Assembly (NCBI GenBank): GCA_025163595.1
Contig: CP104100.1
Location: forward strand, 2,542,001 to 2,606,000
Origin: Phaeobacter sp. G2
GTDB lineage: Bacteria; Pseudomonadota; Alphaproteobacteria; Rhodobacterales; Rhodobacteraceae
DNA length: 64,000 bases
Direction: 5' to 3'
Part shown: positions 20,255 to 29,465 of the stretch, piece by piece
How positions within the stretch are numbered: the stretch's first letter is position 1
Layout of the letters: the number at the start of each line of letters is the position of its first letter
Program-made: the position numbers and the translations under genes
The notes under the pieces: model-generated
Database searches by the model: none
What the model was told of the DNA's origin: nothing
Seen by the model: only the letters and a program-made list of their open reading frames with translations

Positions 20255-22212
20255 ACGAAAACCCAATCCTGTGGACCCCCACATCCGAACGCGCAGAGGC
20301 CAGCCAGCTGGCGGCCTACCAAAACTGGCTAAAGCAGACCAAAGGCCTGGATTTTGACAGCTACAACGCGCTGTGGACCTGGAGCACCACCGACTTGGAG
20401 GCGTTCTGGCAAAGCATTTGTGACTATTTTGAGCTCAAGTTCTCTGAACCGGCCAGCACTGTGCTGGAAGAGCGCAAAATGCCGGGTGCCAAGTGGTTCC
20501 CGGGAGCAAAGCTAAACTGGGCCGAAAATATCCTTGCTGCCAGAGGTGTTGCGGAGAACCATCAGGCTCTTATCATCCACTCTGAAACCTTTGGCCGCAC
20601 AGAACTTAGCCAGGGGGAGCTGCGCGCGCAGGTCGCAAGCCTGGCTGCACATCTGCGTGACATGGGGGTCGGGCAGGGGGACCGGGTCGCCGCCATCCTT
20701 CCCAACACCGAAAGCGCCATTATTGCCTGCCTTGCAGCAACCAGCCTGGGTGCCATCTGGTCTCTCTGTGCGCCAGATATGGGCCATGTTGCCATCCTCG
20801 ACAGGTTCCGACAGATCAAACCCAAGGTATTGATTTATCAGGACAGCTATATGCATGGCGGCAAAGAGATCAGCCGCAAGGACGAGATGGCAAAGGTTGT
20901 CGCGGACTTGCCGGACCTGCAGAGCCATATCTATGTCGCCGCAAATGACCAACCTCTCCCCACAGGCTCTGTCGCCTGGGAAGGCCTGTTGCATCGCCCG
21001 GCAGAGCTGACGTTTGCGCAGGTCGATTTTGACCACCCCCTGTGGATCGTCTATTCCTCTGGCACTACCGGCAACCCCAAGCCGATTGTGCACGGCCACG
21101 GCGGCATTCTGCTGGAAGGCACCAAACAATCGCTTCACCTTGATCTGAGCCCCAGCAGCCGCTTTTGCTGGCTGACCTCATCTGGTTGGATCATGTGGAA
21201 TTCGCAATTTGGGGCTATGGGGCAGGGTGCCACTGTGATGCTTTATGATCGCGCCCCTAACTATCCGGATATGTTGGATATCTGGCGGCGGGTGGCAGAT
21301 GAGAAGATGACGTATTTTGGTGCTGGCGCCGCCTTTTTCACTGCCTGCGCCAAGTCCGGGATCACCCCCGACGCCACGTTGGATCTTTCCGCTCTGGTTT
21401 CACTTGGGGCAACCGGGTCGCCGATGACCTCGGATGGGTATGACTGGGTCTATCGCGCGGTGAGCCCAGATATCTGGCTGGCGCCCATTTCTGGCGGCAC
21501 TGACTTTGGCGGCGCATTCGTCGCCGGCAACGTGATGCTGCCCGTTCGGGCCGGTGAAATGCAGGCCCGTGTGCTTGGCAATGCGGTGCGTGCCTTTGAT
21601 CCTTTTGGCGCCGAGCTGACCGGAGAGGTCGGAGAATTGGTCTGCACCGAACCTTTGCCCTCTATGCCTTTGTTTTTCTGGGGAGATGAGGACGGATCAC
21701 GCCTGTTTGAAAGCTATTTTGACACCTATCCAGGCATCTGGCGGCATGGGGACTGGATATCCTTCACCCCCGATGGTGGCTCGGTCATCTACGGACGTTC
21801 CGATGCCACGATCAACCGTCGCGGACTGCGGTTGGGGTCATCCGAAATCTATCAGGCGGTGGAGGTGCTGGCGGAGATACAGGACAGTTTGGTTGTTGAT
21901 CTGGAATTCCTTGGCAAAGAAAGCTTTATGCCGCTCTTTGTGGTGCTGACACAGCCCGGAAGCCTGGATAATACACTGAAGGATAAGATTAAATCTTCCA
22001 TCCGTCAGTTTGTATCCGCTCGCTTTGTGCCTGACGAAATTATTGAAGTGCCGGAGATTCCCCGCACGCTATCAGGCAAAAAGCTGGAAGTTCCGGTGAA
22101 AAAGCTGCTACTGGGGGGCAACCCTGCAAAGGTTGTGAACCGGGACTCGATGGTGAACCCTGACAGTTTTGATGTATTCATTGCCTATGCGAACGACCGA
22201 AATACATCTTAG
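20251..22212 (+). CDS. Acetoacetate–CoA ligase-like acyl-CoA synthetase
   Basis: This 653-residue ANL-superfamily enzyme resembles acetoacetyl-CoA synthetase. It has an N-terminal ACAS-type domain with WFPGAKLNWAENIL, the AMP-binding box IVYSSGTTGNPKPIVHGHGG (about 266), APISGGTDFGGAF, and YGRSDATINRRGLRLGSSEIY. The C-terminal catalytic Lys is in RTLSGKKLEVPVKKLLLG. It activates a short-chain keto or hydroxy acid with ATP and CoA. The start overlaps the preceding hydrolase gene by four bases. Whether acetoacetate is the true substrate here is open; another 3- or 4-oxo acid would fit the context. Confidence 0.9.
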   Translation: MNENPILWTPTSERAEASQLAAYQNWLKQTKGLDFDSYNALWTWSTTDLEAFWQSICDYFELKFSEPASTVLEERKMPGAKWFPGAKLNWAENILAARGVAENHQALIIHSETFGRTELSQGELRAQVASLAAHLRDMGVGQGDRVAAILPNTESAIIACLAATSLGAIWSLCAPDMGHVAILDRFRQIKPKVLIYQDSYMHGGKEISRKDEMAKVVADLPDLQSHIYVAANDQPLPTGSVAWEGLLHRPAELTFAQVDFDHPLWIVYSSGTTGNPKPIVHGHGGILLEGTKQSLHLDLSPSSRFCWLTSSGWIMWNSQFGAMGQGATVMLYDRAPNYPDMLDIWRRVADEKMTYFGAGAAFFTACAKSGITPDATLDLSALVSLGATGSPMTSDGYDWVYRAVSPDIWLAPISGGTDFGGAFVAGNVMLPVRAGEMQARVLGNAVRAFDPFGAELTGEVGELVCTEPLPSMPLFFWGDEDGSRLFESYFDTYPGIWRHGDWISFTPDGGSVIYGRSDATINRRGLRLGSSEIYQAVEVLAEIQDSLVVDLEFLGKESFMPLFVVLTQPGSLDNTLKDKIKSSIRQFVSARFVPDEIIEVPEIPRTLSGKKLEVPVKKLLLGGNPAKVVNRDSMVNPDSFDVFIAYANDRNTS

Positions 22213-22225
22213 AAAGATCTGCTAA

Positions 22226-23092
22226 ATGACTGACGCTGGGAGTGTTCTTCTCAATCTTCTTGATCTGGAAGAGCTCGATACCAATCTTTATCGCGGGGTT
22301 GGCTCGGGTGGAGAGACGCCCATGCGGATCTACGGTGGCCAGGTCATTGCCCAGGCCTTGGCTGCCGCCTATGCCAGTGTTCCCGAACGGTTGTGCCATT
22401 CGCTGCATGCCTATTTCATCCGGCCCGGCGACCCTAGCAAACCGGTGATCTACGAGGTAGATCCAGCCCGTGATGGCGGCAGTTTTACCACCCGTCGGGT
22501 CACCGCGATCCAGAATGGTCGCCAGATCCTGAACCTGGCAGCCTCGTTCCATTTGGTGGAGTCAGGCTGGGAACATCAGCATGAAATGCCCGATGTGCCA
22601 GCGCCAGACGGGCTGTTGTCCCGCGATGAATTGCATCGCCAGCATGCCCATCGCATCGCAGAGGATCAATATGAGGAATTCATCAAAGAGCGTCCCTTTG
22701 AAATCCGCGATATTGAGCCGCGTGATCCGCTAAATCCAGAAATCACCAGTGATATCAATCATATGTGGATAAGAATGGAGGCGGCCAAAGGGGCAGGGCC
22801 GCAGTTGCAACATGTTCTGATGGCCTATGCCTCCGACTTTGGGTTGCTTGGTTCCGCGCTGCGGCCCCATGGGCTCACCTGGCACAAGCCAGAAGCGATG
22901 ACAGCCAGTCTGGACCATGCCATGTGGTTCCATGCTCCGGTGCAGTTTGAAAACTGGCACCTCTATACAATGGATTCGCCTTTTGGCGGCGGCGGCCGCG
23001 GCTTCAATCGCGGCTCGATCTATACTCAGGACGGCCAATTGGTCGCCAGTGTCGCGCAGGAAGGACTAATGCGGCCAATCAAAGAACGATAA
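22226..23092 (+). CDS. tesB: Acyl-CoA thioesterase II
   Basis: This 288-residue double-hotdog thioesterase has YGGQVIAQALAAAYASVP, HSLHAYFIRPGDPSKPV and, near the C-terminus, LDHAMWFHAPVQFENWHLY followed by GRGFNRGSIYTQDGQLVASVAQEGLMR. That is the full set of TesB markers including the catalytic Asp/Gln/Thr regions. It hydrolyses acyl-CoA and may relieve CoA trapping when the pathway stalls. It is the last gene of the second unit and is convergent with the SDR gene at 23115. Confidence 0.93.
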   Translation: MTDAGSVLLNLLDLEELDTNLYRGVGSGGETPMRIYGGQVIAQALAAAYASVPERLCHSLHAYFIRPGDPSKPVIYEVDPARDGGSFTTRRVTAIQNGRQILNLAASFHLVESGWEHQHEMPDVPAPDGLLSRDELHRQHAHRIAEDQYEEFIKERPFEIRDIEPRDPLNPEITSDINHMWIRMEAAKGAGPQLQHVLMAYASDFGLLGSALRPHGLTWHKPEAMTASLDHAMWFHAPVQFENWHLYTMDSPFGGGGRGFNRGSIYTQDGQLVASVAQEGLMRPIKER

Positions 23093-23114
23093 AGCCCCAT
23101 CATCCTATCTCACA

Positions 23115-23882
23115 TTACATGCCACCAAAGCGGTCCCGCAGCCTTTGCATGCCAGTAATCCAACGCCCATAGTTGGAAGTCTTGGCCTGCATGTAGTCCT
23201 TCACCTGTGGATGCGGAAGAACCAGGAACTCATTGTTCTCAATCGCTTTTACACAACAGTCTGCAACCATATCCGGCTCTAGCAAACCGTCGAGACTGGC
23301 GACACTTTCCTCCAATCCACGGGTCATTTCAGATCGCACGGCCTGTGGGCAAAGAACCGAGACACCAATGCCTTGATCCCCGTAGGTGATGGCCAGCCAC
23401 TCAGCAAACCCAACTGCCGCATGTTTGGTCACCCCATAGGGCGCCGCGCCAATCTGGTTCAACAGGCCTGCCGCCGAGGCGGTGTTGAGCATGTATCCAC
23501 CACCACGTTTCAACATCAGCGGCACCAAATGACGCGAGGCCCAAACGTGGGACATCACATTGATATCCCAAATCTTTTGCCATTCATCATTGGGAACTTC
23601 AAATCCACCCTTGGTCAGTATCCCGGCATTGGAACAGAACAAATCTATCGGTGCGATGCTGTCTTCAACGGTATCAATCAGCCCCTTGATGCTGTCTTCG
23701 CTACCAGCGTCAAGATGCAGCGCGACACCTCCAATATGGTCTGCGGTCGCTTTTGCAGCTTCCAGATCAATATCAGCGCAGATCACATGGGCCGCGCCAA
23801 GATCGGCAAATTTTTCTGCCAGCCCTTTGCCAATGCCATGTCCAGCGCCGGTTACAACTATGCAACTACCCTTGATATCCAT
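23115..23882 (-). CDS. SDR-family oxidoreductase
   Basis: This 255-residue short-chain dehydrogenase has VTGAGHGIGKGLAEKF (about 11), the CSNAGI motif, NTASAAGLLNQIG with the active Ser, and the YGVTK box (Tyr about 156, Lys about 160). A C-terminal tail with YMQAKTSNYGRWITGMQRL is shared by SDRs found with fatty-acid genes. It converges on the tesB gene with 22 bases between stops. The substrate is not known. Confidence 0.88.
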   Translation of the reverse strand: MDIKGSCIVVTGAGHGIGKGLAEKFADLGAAHVICADIDLEAAKATADHIGGVALHLDAGSEDSIKGLIDTVEDSIAPIDLFCSNAGILTKGGFEVPNDEWQKIWDINVMSHVWASRHLVPLMLKRGGGYMLNTASAAGLLNQIGAAPYGVTKHAAVGFAEWLAITYGDQGIGVSVLCPQAVRSEMTRGLEESVASLDGLLEPDMVADCCVKAIENNEFLVLPHPQVKDYMQAKTSNYGRWITGMQRLRDRFGGM

Positions 23883-24229
23883 CTCTGTCGCCTTGTCCTT
23901 GGTTTTGTTGGATTAAAGGCTACTGTGGTTTTCGGGGTCTGCCAATCCGGTGTGACGGAACGGAACATCTATAATCAACATAATACCGATTATGGGGGTT
24001 TGGTGTGAAAGTTGCGAGCGCGCGTCCCCAACCAATGCCAGGCCAAAAATAAGATGCTTAACTAGCGGTGTGAAACCACTTGGTCGTCACCAAACTACAT
24101 TCAAAGCGCGCGCAACAATAGCGCCAAACCTGAGATAGCCGGCCTGTTTGCTTTGCGCAGGCAAACCTGACACGGTCAGGCATTCTCTGATACATCGGTT
24201 TCAACCCAAACGATGCAAAGGCAGTAGCA
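23883..24229. other. Intergenic stretch with an operator-like dyad
   Basis: No gene is visible in the 347 bases between the divergent SDR and VOC genes. ATAATC (23971–23976) and GATTAT (23988–23993) form an inverted repeat with an 11-base gap, about 90 bases upstream of the SDR start. This is a possible operator, but its regulator is unknown. Confidence 0.3.
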
Positions 24230-24595
24230 ATGACAGCAGCACTTGGGCGCATCATTATTTACACTCATAAGATCGAGCAAATGGTTGCGTTTTATTCCAA
24301 ACATTTTGGTTATACGCTCTCCCATATCGAGGGCGATCGGATTTTAGAACTAAAGCCAAAAGACAACGGTATTCCGATACTCTTGCACCCTGCATCCGCC
24401 AAGCAAAAGGAGGGTCAGGTTCTTGTAAAGCTGGTGTTTGATGTCAAAGACGTCCCGGCTTTTTGCGAAGCTGCGCGCGGTAACGGTTTGACGTTTGGTA
24501 CTATTTTCCAGGCTGACGGATATAGCTTTGCCAATACAAAGGATCCGTCGGGCAACACCGTTCAAGTTTCAAGCAGAGCTTTTATGCCGCTATAG
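24230..24595 (+). CDS. VOC (glyoxalase/dioxygenase-fold) family protein
   Basis: This 121-residue single-domain VOC protein begins LGRIIIYTHKIEQMVAFYSKHFGY, the classic first beta-alpha-beta unit. It then has PILLHPA, VLVKLVFDVKDVPAFCEA and a C-terminal FANTKDPSGNTVQVSSRA in which the Asp-Pro-x-Gly-Asn turn is clear. Metal ligands typical of glyoxalase I are only partly present, so the reaction cannot be assigned. The gene stands alone, converging with the SulP gene 13 bases away. Confidence 0.82.
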   Translation: MTAALGRIIIYTHKIEQMVAFYSKHFGYTLSHIEGDRILELKPKDNGIPILLHPASAKQKEGQVLVKLVFDVKDVPAFCEAARGNGLTFGTIFQADGYSFANTKDPSGNTVQVSSRAFMPL

Positions 24596-24608
24596 GTTCG
24601 CTGTGCCC

Positions 24609-26378
24609 CTAAGACGGGTCTGGCTTCTGATCCTTTGTCAGTTTTTCATAGGCACAGTTCTGCGATAGAAAAACTTCGCCGCTGAGGTCATCCAGAAAAT
24701 GGCTCCGTTTCAAACGATCCATCACCGGTCCTTTGACCTCTGACAGATGCAGCTGCACCCCAAGATCAGCAAGCTGGTGGTTGATGGCCTCAAGGGATTC
24801 CAGGGCGCTGAGGTCGATTTCATTGACAGCCGAACACATCAAGACAACGTGGCGCAACTGGCCTGCCCCGCGATGGACACGATCCAGGATCAGCTCTTCC
24901 ATGCGCCGGGCATTGGCAAAATACAGGCTCTCGTCAATCCTGAGCGTGACCAACGTCGGGTCGGTCAGCACCTGATGGCGGTCAATGTTTCTAAAATGCT
25001 GGCTCCCTGGCACCTGCCCGACCTCAGCCACATGGGGGCGCGAGGTTTTCCACAGGAACAGCGCAATCGAGGTCGCAACCCCGGCACCAACACCGGTTTC
25101 GACTCCAACCAGCAGTGTCAATACAACGGTCACAAAGACGGCGGCAAAATCTGCACGCGAATAGCTCCAGGCGGTTTTTAGGATGGAGAGATCGACCAGC
25201 GACAGAACGGCCACGATAATAGTGGCTGCCAATGTCGCGGTTGGCAGGAAATAAAGATATGGCGTCAAATAGATAGCGGCCAAAGTCAAACCAATTGCGG
25301 TCAGGGCGCCAGCCGCTGGGGTACGTGCACCGGCGTCAAAGTTCACCACCGATCTGGCAAAGCCACCGGTGACCGCATACCCCCCCGACAGAGCGGAGGC
25401 AATATTTGCGGCCCCCAGGGCTGTCAGCTCCTGATTGGGATCAATCTTTTGGCGGCGCTTGGCGGCCAGTGTCTGGGCGACAGAGACGCTTTCCACATAG
25501 CCGATGATGGTGATCAACACCGCAGGGCCAATCAGGGTGGTTAATACCGAACTGTCCAGTGTCGGCAGCCCTAAGGGCGGCAAGCCAGTTGGCACCGTCC
25601 CAACAACCGAGACCCCGAGGGCTGGCAGATCCAACCCCCAGGACAAGGCAATGGTACCAAAGACAGCAAAAACCGGGCCAACGCGCACAATAGTACCCGC
25701 TGCCAGCTTGGACAGGCCAAATTTGCCCTGCAATAGATCCGAAAGCCCAAGGCGGAGCCAGAACAAAAAGGCCAGGACACCAAGACCTAAGATAAGCGTC
25801 ACAAAATTGACCTGTCCCAGCCCCTGCCCCAGCGACCCAAGGATCTCTATCAAGTTATGCCCCGAGGCTTTGATACCCAGTATGTGCTTGGCCTGGCTCA
25901 CCGCGATCAACAGGCCTGAGGCGGTAATAAACCCTGCGATAACAGGATGTGAGAGCAGGTTTGCAACCACGCCCAGTTTCAGCGCCCCCATGGCAACCAG
26001 CAAAACCCCCGACATCAGCGCCAACACAGCTGAGGCAGCAACATAATCGGCGACACTTTCCAGCCCCAGCGATGACAGGGCCGAGGCAGACATCAAGGAA
26101 ACCACCGCGACCGGCCCCACCGCCAATACCTGTGAGGTGCCAAAGATGGCATAGGCGACCAAGGGCAGGATCGAGGCGTATAGCCCAACCTCTGCGGGAA
26201 GTCCCGCAAGCAGGGCATAGGCCAGGGATTGGGGGATCAGCATTATGGTGACAATCACCGCTGCAGTGACATCGCCACCCAGATCTTGTCTATTGTAAGC
26301 AGCGCCCCAGGTTAGGATCGGGAAAAGCCTTTTCCACTGCGGGGTGCCCGAGGCTGTTTTTGTCATTGCCGCTCTCAT
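24609..26378 (-). CDS. SulP-family anion transporter with STAS domain
   Basis: This 589-residue membrane protein has about a dozen hydrophobic segments, the SulP start pattern LGGDVTAAVIVTIMLIPQSLAYALLAGLP, and EVGLYASILPLVAYAIFGTS. A cytoplasmic STAS domain follows (about 450–575; SLYFANARRMEELIL, CSAVNEIDLSALESLEAI). Family members import sulfate, bicarbonate or other anions, often with protons or Na+. ATG 26366, four codons inside, is an alternative start preceded by GAGAGC. The region just upstream is unusually AT-rich (ATTTATTTATATGTAAAT, 26414–26436). Confidence 0.9.
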   Translation of the reverse strand: MRAAMTKTASGTPQWKRLFPILTWGAAYNRQDLGGDVTAAVIVTIMLIPQSLAYALLAGLPAEVGLYASILPLVAYAIFGTSQVLAVGPVAVVSLMSASALSSLGLESVADYVAASAVLALMSGVLLVAMGALKLGVVANLLSHPVIAGFITASGLLIAVSQAKHILGIKASGHNLIEILGSLGQGLGQVNFVTLILGLGVLAFLFWLRLGLSDLLQGKFGLSKLAAGTIVRVGPVFAVFGTIALSWGLDLPALGVSVVGTVPTGLPPLGLPTLDSSVLTTLIGPAVLITIIGYVESVSVAQTLAAKRRQKIDPNQELTALGAANIASALSGGYAVTGGFARSVVNFDAGARTPAAGALTAIGLTLAAIYLTPYLYFLPTATLAATIIVAVLSLVDLSILKTAWSYSRADFAAVFVTVVLTLLVGVETGVGAGVATSIALFLWKTSRPHVAEVGQVPGSQHFRNIDRHQVLTDPTLVTLRIDESLYFANARRMEELILDRVHRGAGQLRHVVLMCSAVNEIDLSALESLEAINHQLADLGVQLHLSEVKGPVMDRLKRSHFLDDLSGEVFLSQNCAYEKLTKDQKPDPS

Positions 26379-27129
26379 CCGTTTAACGCCCTCTGGGCCG
26401 GGAATGTTTACACATTCATTTATTTATATGTAAATAGGTGAGAGTAAACCCCTGGCGCCGACCAAAGCGAAAGAAAAGCCTTCACAGGCCCGACGAAATA
26501 TGTTAACTTATTGTAAAGATGCGATAATGTTTAGGTCTCCGGCGGGTTAGGCCTGTCAGCCTTGCGTTTTTGTGGCTGCATCTGTGCAAACTTATAGATT
26601 TATTTTTGCAAAGCTTGCCCGAGGTCGGCGCTGGCTTTCTTGCGGAGCGGCTTTCCCCATTGCATCGCTGCAAGATCACCCTGCCCTATGGCGCCGCTAA
26701 GCGCCCTCTGCAAAAATACCTGCAACAGGCGTGCCGCGCCACTCTGGTTTTGTATAATCCCGAGGTCGGCATTGGCGATGGTAACCAAATGGACCGGACT
26801 GCGACACAGCACATCCCAGGCCTGCTGCTCTCAAGCCCTTTGTTTTCAAGATAAGATCAGCAAAACTCCACCGCAGGCTGGGCCTTAGGTGGCAAAGCTA
26901 CTTGTTAAGGGTTTTGGATCCTAACCACGTCCCGGAGAGGACAAACCTCCCCGCCCATCCCTTGCAGCTTTGCCGGGATGGGCTCCCGGCCTTCGATATT
27001 TTCATAATTGCAATCAGATATTGCGCAAATGCAGGCCCGAAATAACAAAGGGCGAGGGATGGCTCATCACCCCTCGCCCAGTGTCAGAGCAAGTTTTCCA
27101 AAAACCTGTCTGTGAAAGGCGGGCTTTCC
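26379..27129. other. Gene-poor 0.75 kb stretch between SulP and gcdH
   Basis: Several short frames occur but none resembles a known family. The minus frame 26600–26812 (70 codons, GTG start) has a protein-like composition and could be a decayed gene, though no start signal supports it. The region holds the AT-rich SulP upstream sequence (26405–26440), with TTTACA and TGTAAA as a spaced inverted pair, and the gcdH terminator at 27046–27079. Confidence 0.4.
27046..27079 (-). terminator. Terminator of gcdH
   Basis: GGGCGAGGG (27050–27058) pairs with CCCTCGCCC (27071–27079). Read on the minus strand the stem is followed by TTTGTTATT. It lies 51 bases past the gcdH stop. Confidence 0.8.
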
Positions 27130-28350
27130 TTAGAAAAACGCCTGCAAACCGGTTTGAGCCCGGCCAAGGATCAGCGCATGCACGTCGTGGGTGCCCTCAT
27201 AGGTGTTAACGGTCTCCAGGTTCACCATGTGGCGAATGACGTTGAATTCCAGGCTGATGCCGTTGCCGCCATGCATGTCACGGGCATTGCGGGCAATCTC
27301 CAGCGCCTTGCCGCAGTTGTTGCGCTTGACGATAGAAATCATCTCTGGCGCAGCGTTTGCCTGATCCATCAGGCGGCCAACCCGCAAAGAGGCCTGCAAC
27401 CCGAGGGTGATTTCGGTCTGCATATTGGCGAGCTTCAGCTGGAACAATTGGGTGTTGGCCAGCGGGCGGCCAAACTGATGGCGGTCCAGTCCATATTGGC
27501 GGGCCGCATGCCAGCAGGCCTCTGCCGCGCCCATGGCGCCCCAGCTGATGCCATAGCGCGCCCGGTTCAGACAGCCAAACGGACCTTTCAGCCCCTGGAC
27601 ATGCGGCAACAGCGCCTCATCACCAACTTCAACGCCATCCATGACGATTTCACCGGTGATCGAAGCCCGCAGCGAGGCTTTGTTCTGGATCTTTGGCGCC
27701 GAGAGGCCCTTCATGCCTTTTTCCAGCACAAAGCCACGGATCTTGCCGCCGTGTTCTTCGGACTTGGCCCAAACAACAAAGACATCCGCAATCGGTGCGT
27801 TTGAAATCCACATCTTGGAGCCGGTCAGCTTATAGCCCGTCGCGGTTTTTTCGGCGCGGGTTTTCATGCCGGCGGGGTCTGAACCTGCGTCAGGCTCTGT
27901 CAGGCCAAAGCACCCGATCCATTCCCCAGAGGCCAGTTTGGGCAGGTATTTCTGACGCTGTTCTTCGCTGCCATAGGCATAGATGGGATACATCACCAGC
28001 GAGCTTTGCACCGACATCATCGAGCGATAGCCACTGTCGACGCGCTCGACCTCGCGGGCAACCAGACCGTAGGAGACATAGCCGCCGCCCAATCCGCCGT
28101 ATTCCTCGGGGATGGTGGTGCCCAGCAGACCCATTTCACCCATTTCACGGAAGATCGCAGGATCGGTTTCTTCGTTTTCATAGGCTGCAGTGACCCGTGG
28201 CTGCAGCTTTTCCTGGGCATAGGCCCGAGCGGAGGCGGTGATCATCCGCTCATCTTCGCTCAGCTGGTCGTCCATACGCAGGGGATCTTCCCAGGTGAAC
28301 CCTCCCAGATCAGGGGCGTCTTTGGCGCGCAGGCTTGGCTTATCAGTCAT
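27130..28350 (-). CDS. gcdH: Glutaryl-CoA dehydrogenase
   Basis: This 406-residue acyl-CoA dehydrogenase oxidises and decarboxylates glutaryl-CoA to crotonyl-CoA in lysine and tryptophan breakdown. Diagnostic features are the start [67 protein letters not shown] with the substrate-binding Arg, and the catalytic Glu in [21 protein letters not shown] 28350 has GAGGAT upstream; the frame continues 14 codons further without family similarity. A LysR regulator diverges from it, the usual gcdR-type arrangement. Confidence 0.95.
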   Translation of the reverse strand: MTDKPSLRAKDAPDLGGFTWEDPLRMDDQLSEDERMITASARAYAQEKLQPRVTAAYENEETDPAIFREMGEMGLLGTTIPEEYGGLGGGYVSYGLVAREVERVDSGYRSMMSVQSSLVMYPIYAYGSEEQRQKYLPKLASGEWIGCFGLTEPDAGSDPAGMKTRAEKTATGYKLTGSKMWISNAPIADVFVVWAKSEEHGGKIRGFVLEKGMKGLSAPKIQNKASLRASITGEIVMDGVEVGDEALLPHVQGLKGPFGCLNRARYGISWGAMGAAEACWHAARQYGLDRHQFGRPLANTQLFQLKLANMQTEITLGLQASLRVGRLMDQANAAPEMISIVKRNNCGKALEIARNARDMHGGNGISLEFNVIRHMVNLETVNTYEGTHDVHALILGRAQTGLQAFF

Positions 28351-28459
28351 CAAAAGATCCTCAATATTGGATTTATGGCGTGTGTTGCGCAAAGATTAAC
28401 AGCTGCCCTGACAAAAAAACAGCGAGACTTTGGCACTCAAACATGAGTAAAACTCATAC

Positions 28460-29374
28460 ATGCAACATCCCCGGCGATTCCTCCCCTCAATCTCTGCCCT
28501 GCGGGCTCTTGAAGCCCTCGACCGGCTTGGCAGTGCTTCTGCGGCAGCCGAAGAGCTGTGCCTGACCCAGGGCGCAGTTAGTCGGCAATTACAATCCCTT
28601 GAGGCGCAGCTTGGGGTGTCTTTGGTCCAGCGCGACCGCAAAAAACTGCATCTGACACCGGAGGCGGAAACCTATGCCGGCGAGATCCGCGAAGCGCTGG
28701 ACAAGATTACTCAATCCACCCTGCGTGTGCAGACGGCGCCACTGGCAGGAACCCTAAATCTGGCCATTTTGCCGGCCTTTGGGATGCGGTGGTTAATGCC
28801 GCGCCTGCCGGAATTCGCCCGCCGCCACCCCGATATCACCATCAATATGACAACCCGGCTGCAGGCTTTCAGCTTTGGCAGTGAACCTATTGATGCAGCG
28901 ATACATTTTGGAAACGCAGACTGGCCCGGAACTGATAGTCTGCTGTTGAAAAGTGAGCATCTTCTGCCGGTTTGCAGCCCGGAACTGGTGGCCGTTGGAA
29001 ACTATGTTCCCGCGCAGCAAATCCTCAAAATGCCGCTCCTGCATATTCAGACCCGCCCAAAGGCCTGGCTGGATTGGTTTAATCTCCACCAGGTTGACGC
29101 TAGCCCAGAGGAGATGGGCGGCACAATGTATGATCAATTCTCAACAATAACGCAGGCTGCGCAGCATGGGCTGGGCGTGGCCCTGATGCCGGACTATCTG
29201 GTGGAACAAGACATCGCCACCGGGCGATTGACGGCACTACAGCCGCAAACAACCGAGGCTTCCGGCGCCTATTATCTGGTTTGGCCCAAAAACAAATCCC
29301 GCGATCCGGCGTTGACGACCTTTCGTCACTGGCTAGAGGGACAGGCCCAGCCCGAAGATCCGCTGCCACGATAA
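28460..29374 (+). CDS. LysR-family regulator, probable controller of gcdH
   Basis: This 304-residue LysR protein has an N-terminal winged helix-turn-helix (LRALEALDRLGSASAAAEEL, LTQGAVSRQLQSLE, about 12–50) and a substrate-binding domain of the GcvA type (WLMPRLPEFARRHPDI, MYDQFSTITQAAQHGLGVALMP). It is divergent from gcdH with 109 bases between starts, which is where its operator should lie. Regulation of glutarate catabolism is inferred from this position. Confidence 0.9.
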   Translation: MQHPRRFLPSISALRALEALDRLGSASAAAEELCLTQGAVSRQLQSLEAQLGVSLVQRDRKKLHLTPEAETYAGEIREALDKITQSTLRVQTAPLAGTLNLAILPAFGMRWLMPRLPEFARRHPDITINMTTRLQAFSFGSEPIDAAIHFGNADWPGTDSLLLKSEHLLPVCSPELVAVGNYVPAQQILKMPLLHIQTRPKAWLDWFNLHQVDASPEEMGGTMYDQFSTITQAAQHGLGVALMPDYLVEQDIATGRLTALQPQTTEASGAYYLVWPKNKSRDPALTTFRHWLEGQAQPEDPLPR

Positions 29375-29403
29375 GGCCCGCCAGTTCACCGCAGCGGATA
29401 ACA

Positions 29404-29433
29404 AAATGGGCGCCCAAACAAGGGCACCCATTT
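29404..29433. terminator. Bidirectional terminator between the LysR gene and phoB
   Basis: AAATGGGCGCCC (29404–29415) and GGGCACCCATTT (29422–29433) form a 12-base stem with one mismatch between the convergent genes. On the minus strand TTTTGTT follows the stem; on the plus strand TTTGACTT. Confidence 0.7.
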
Positions 29434-29465
29434 GACTTCACGTCCCGTCCTGGTTCTGGCAAGAC

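Noticed and set aside
26570-26854. Plus-strand frame of 94 codons between SulP and gcdH
   Set aside because: No recognisable domain, no ribosome-binding site and competing frames on both strands.
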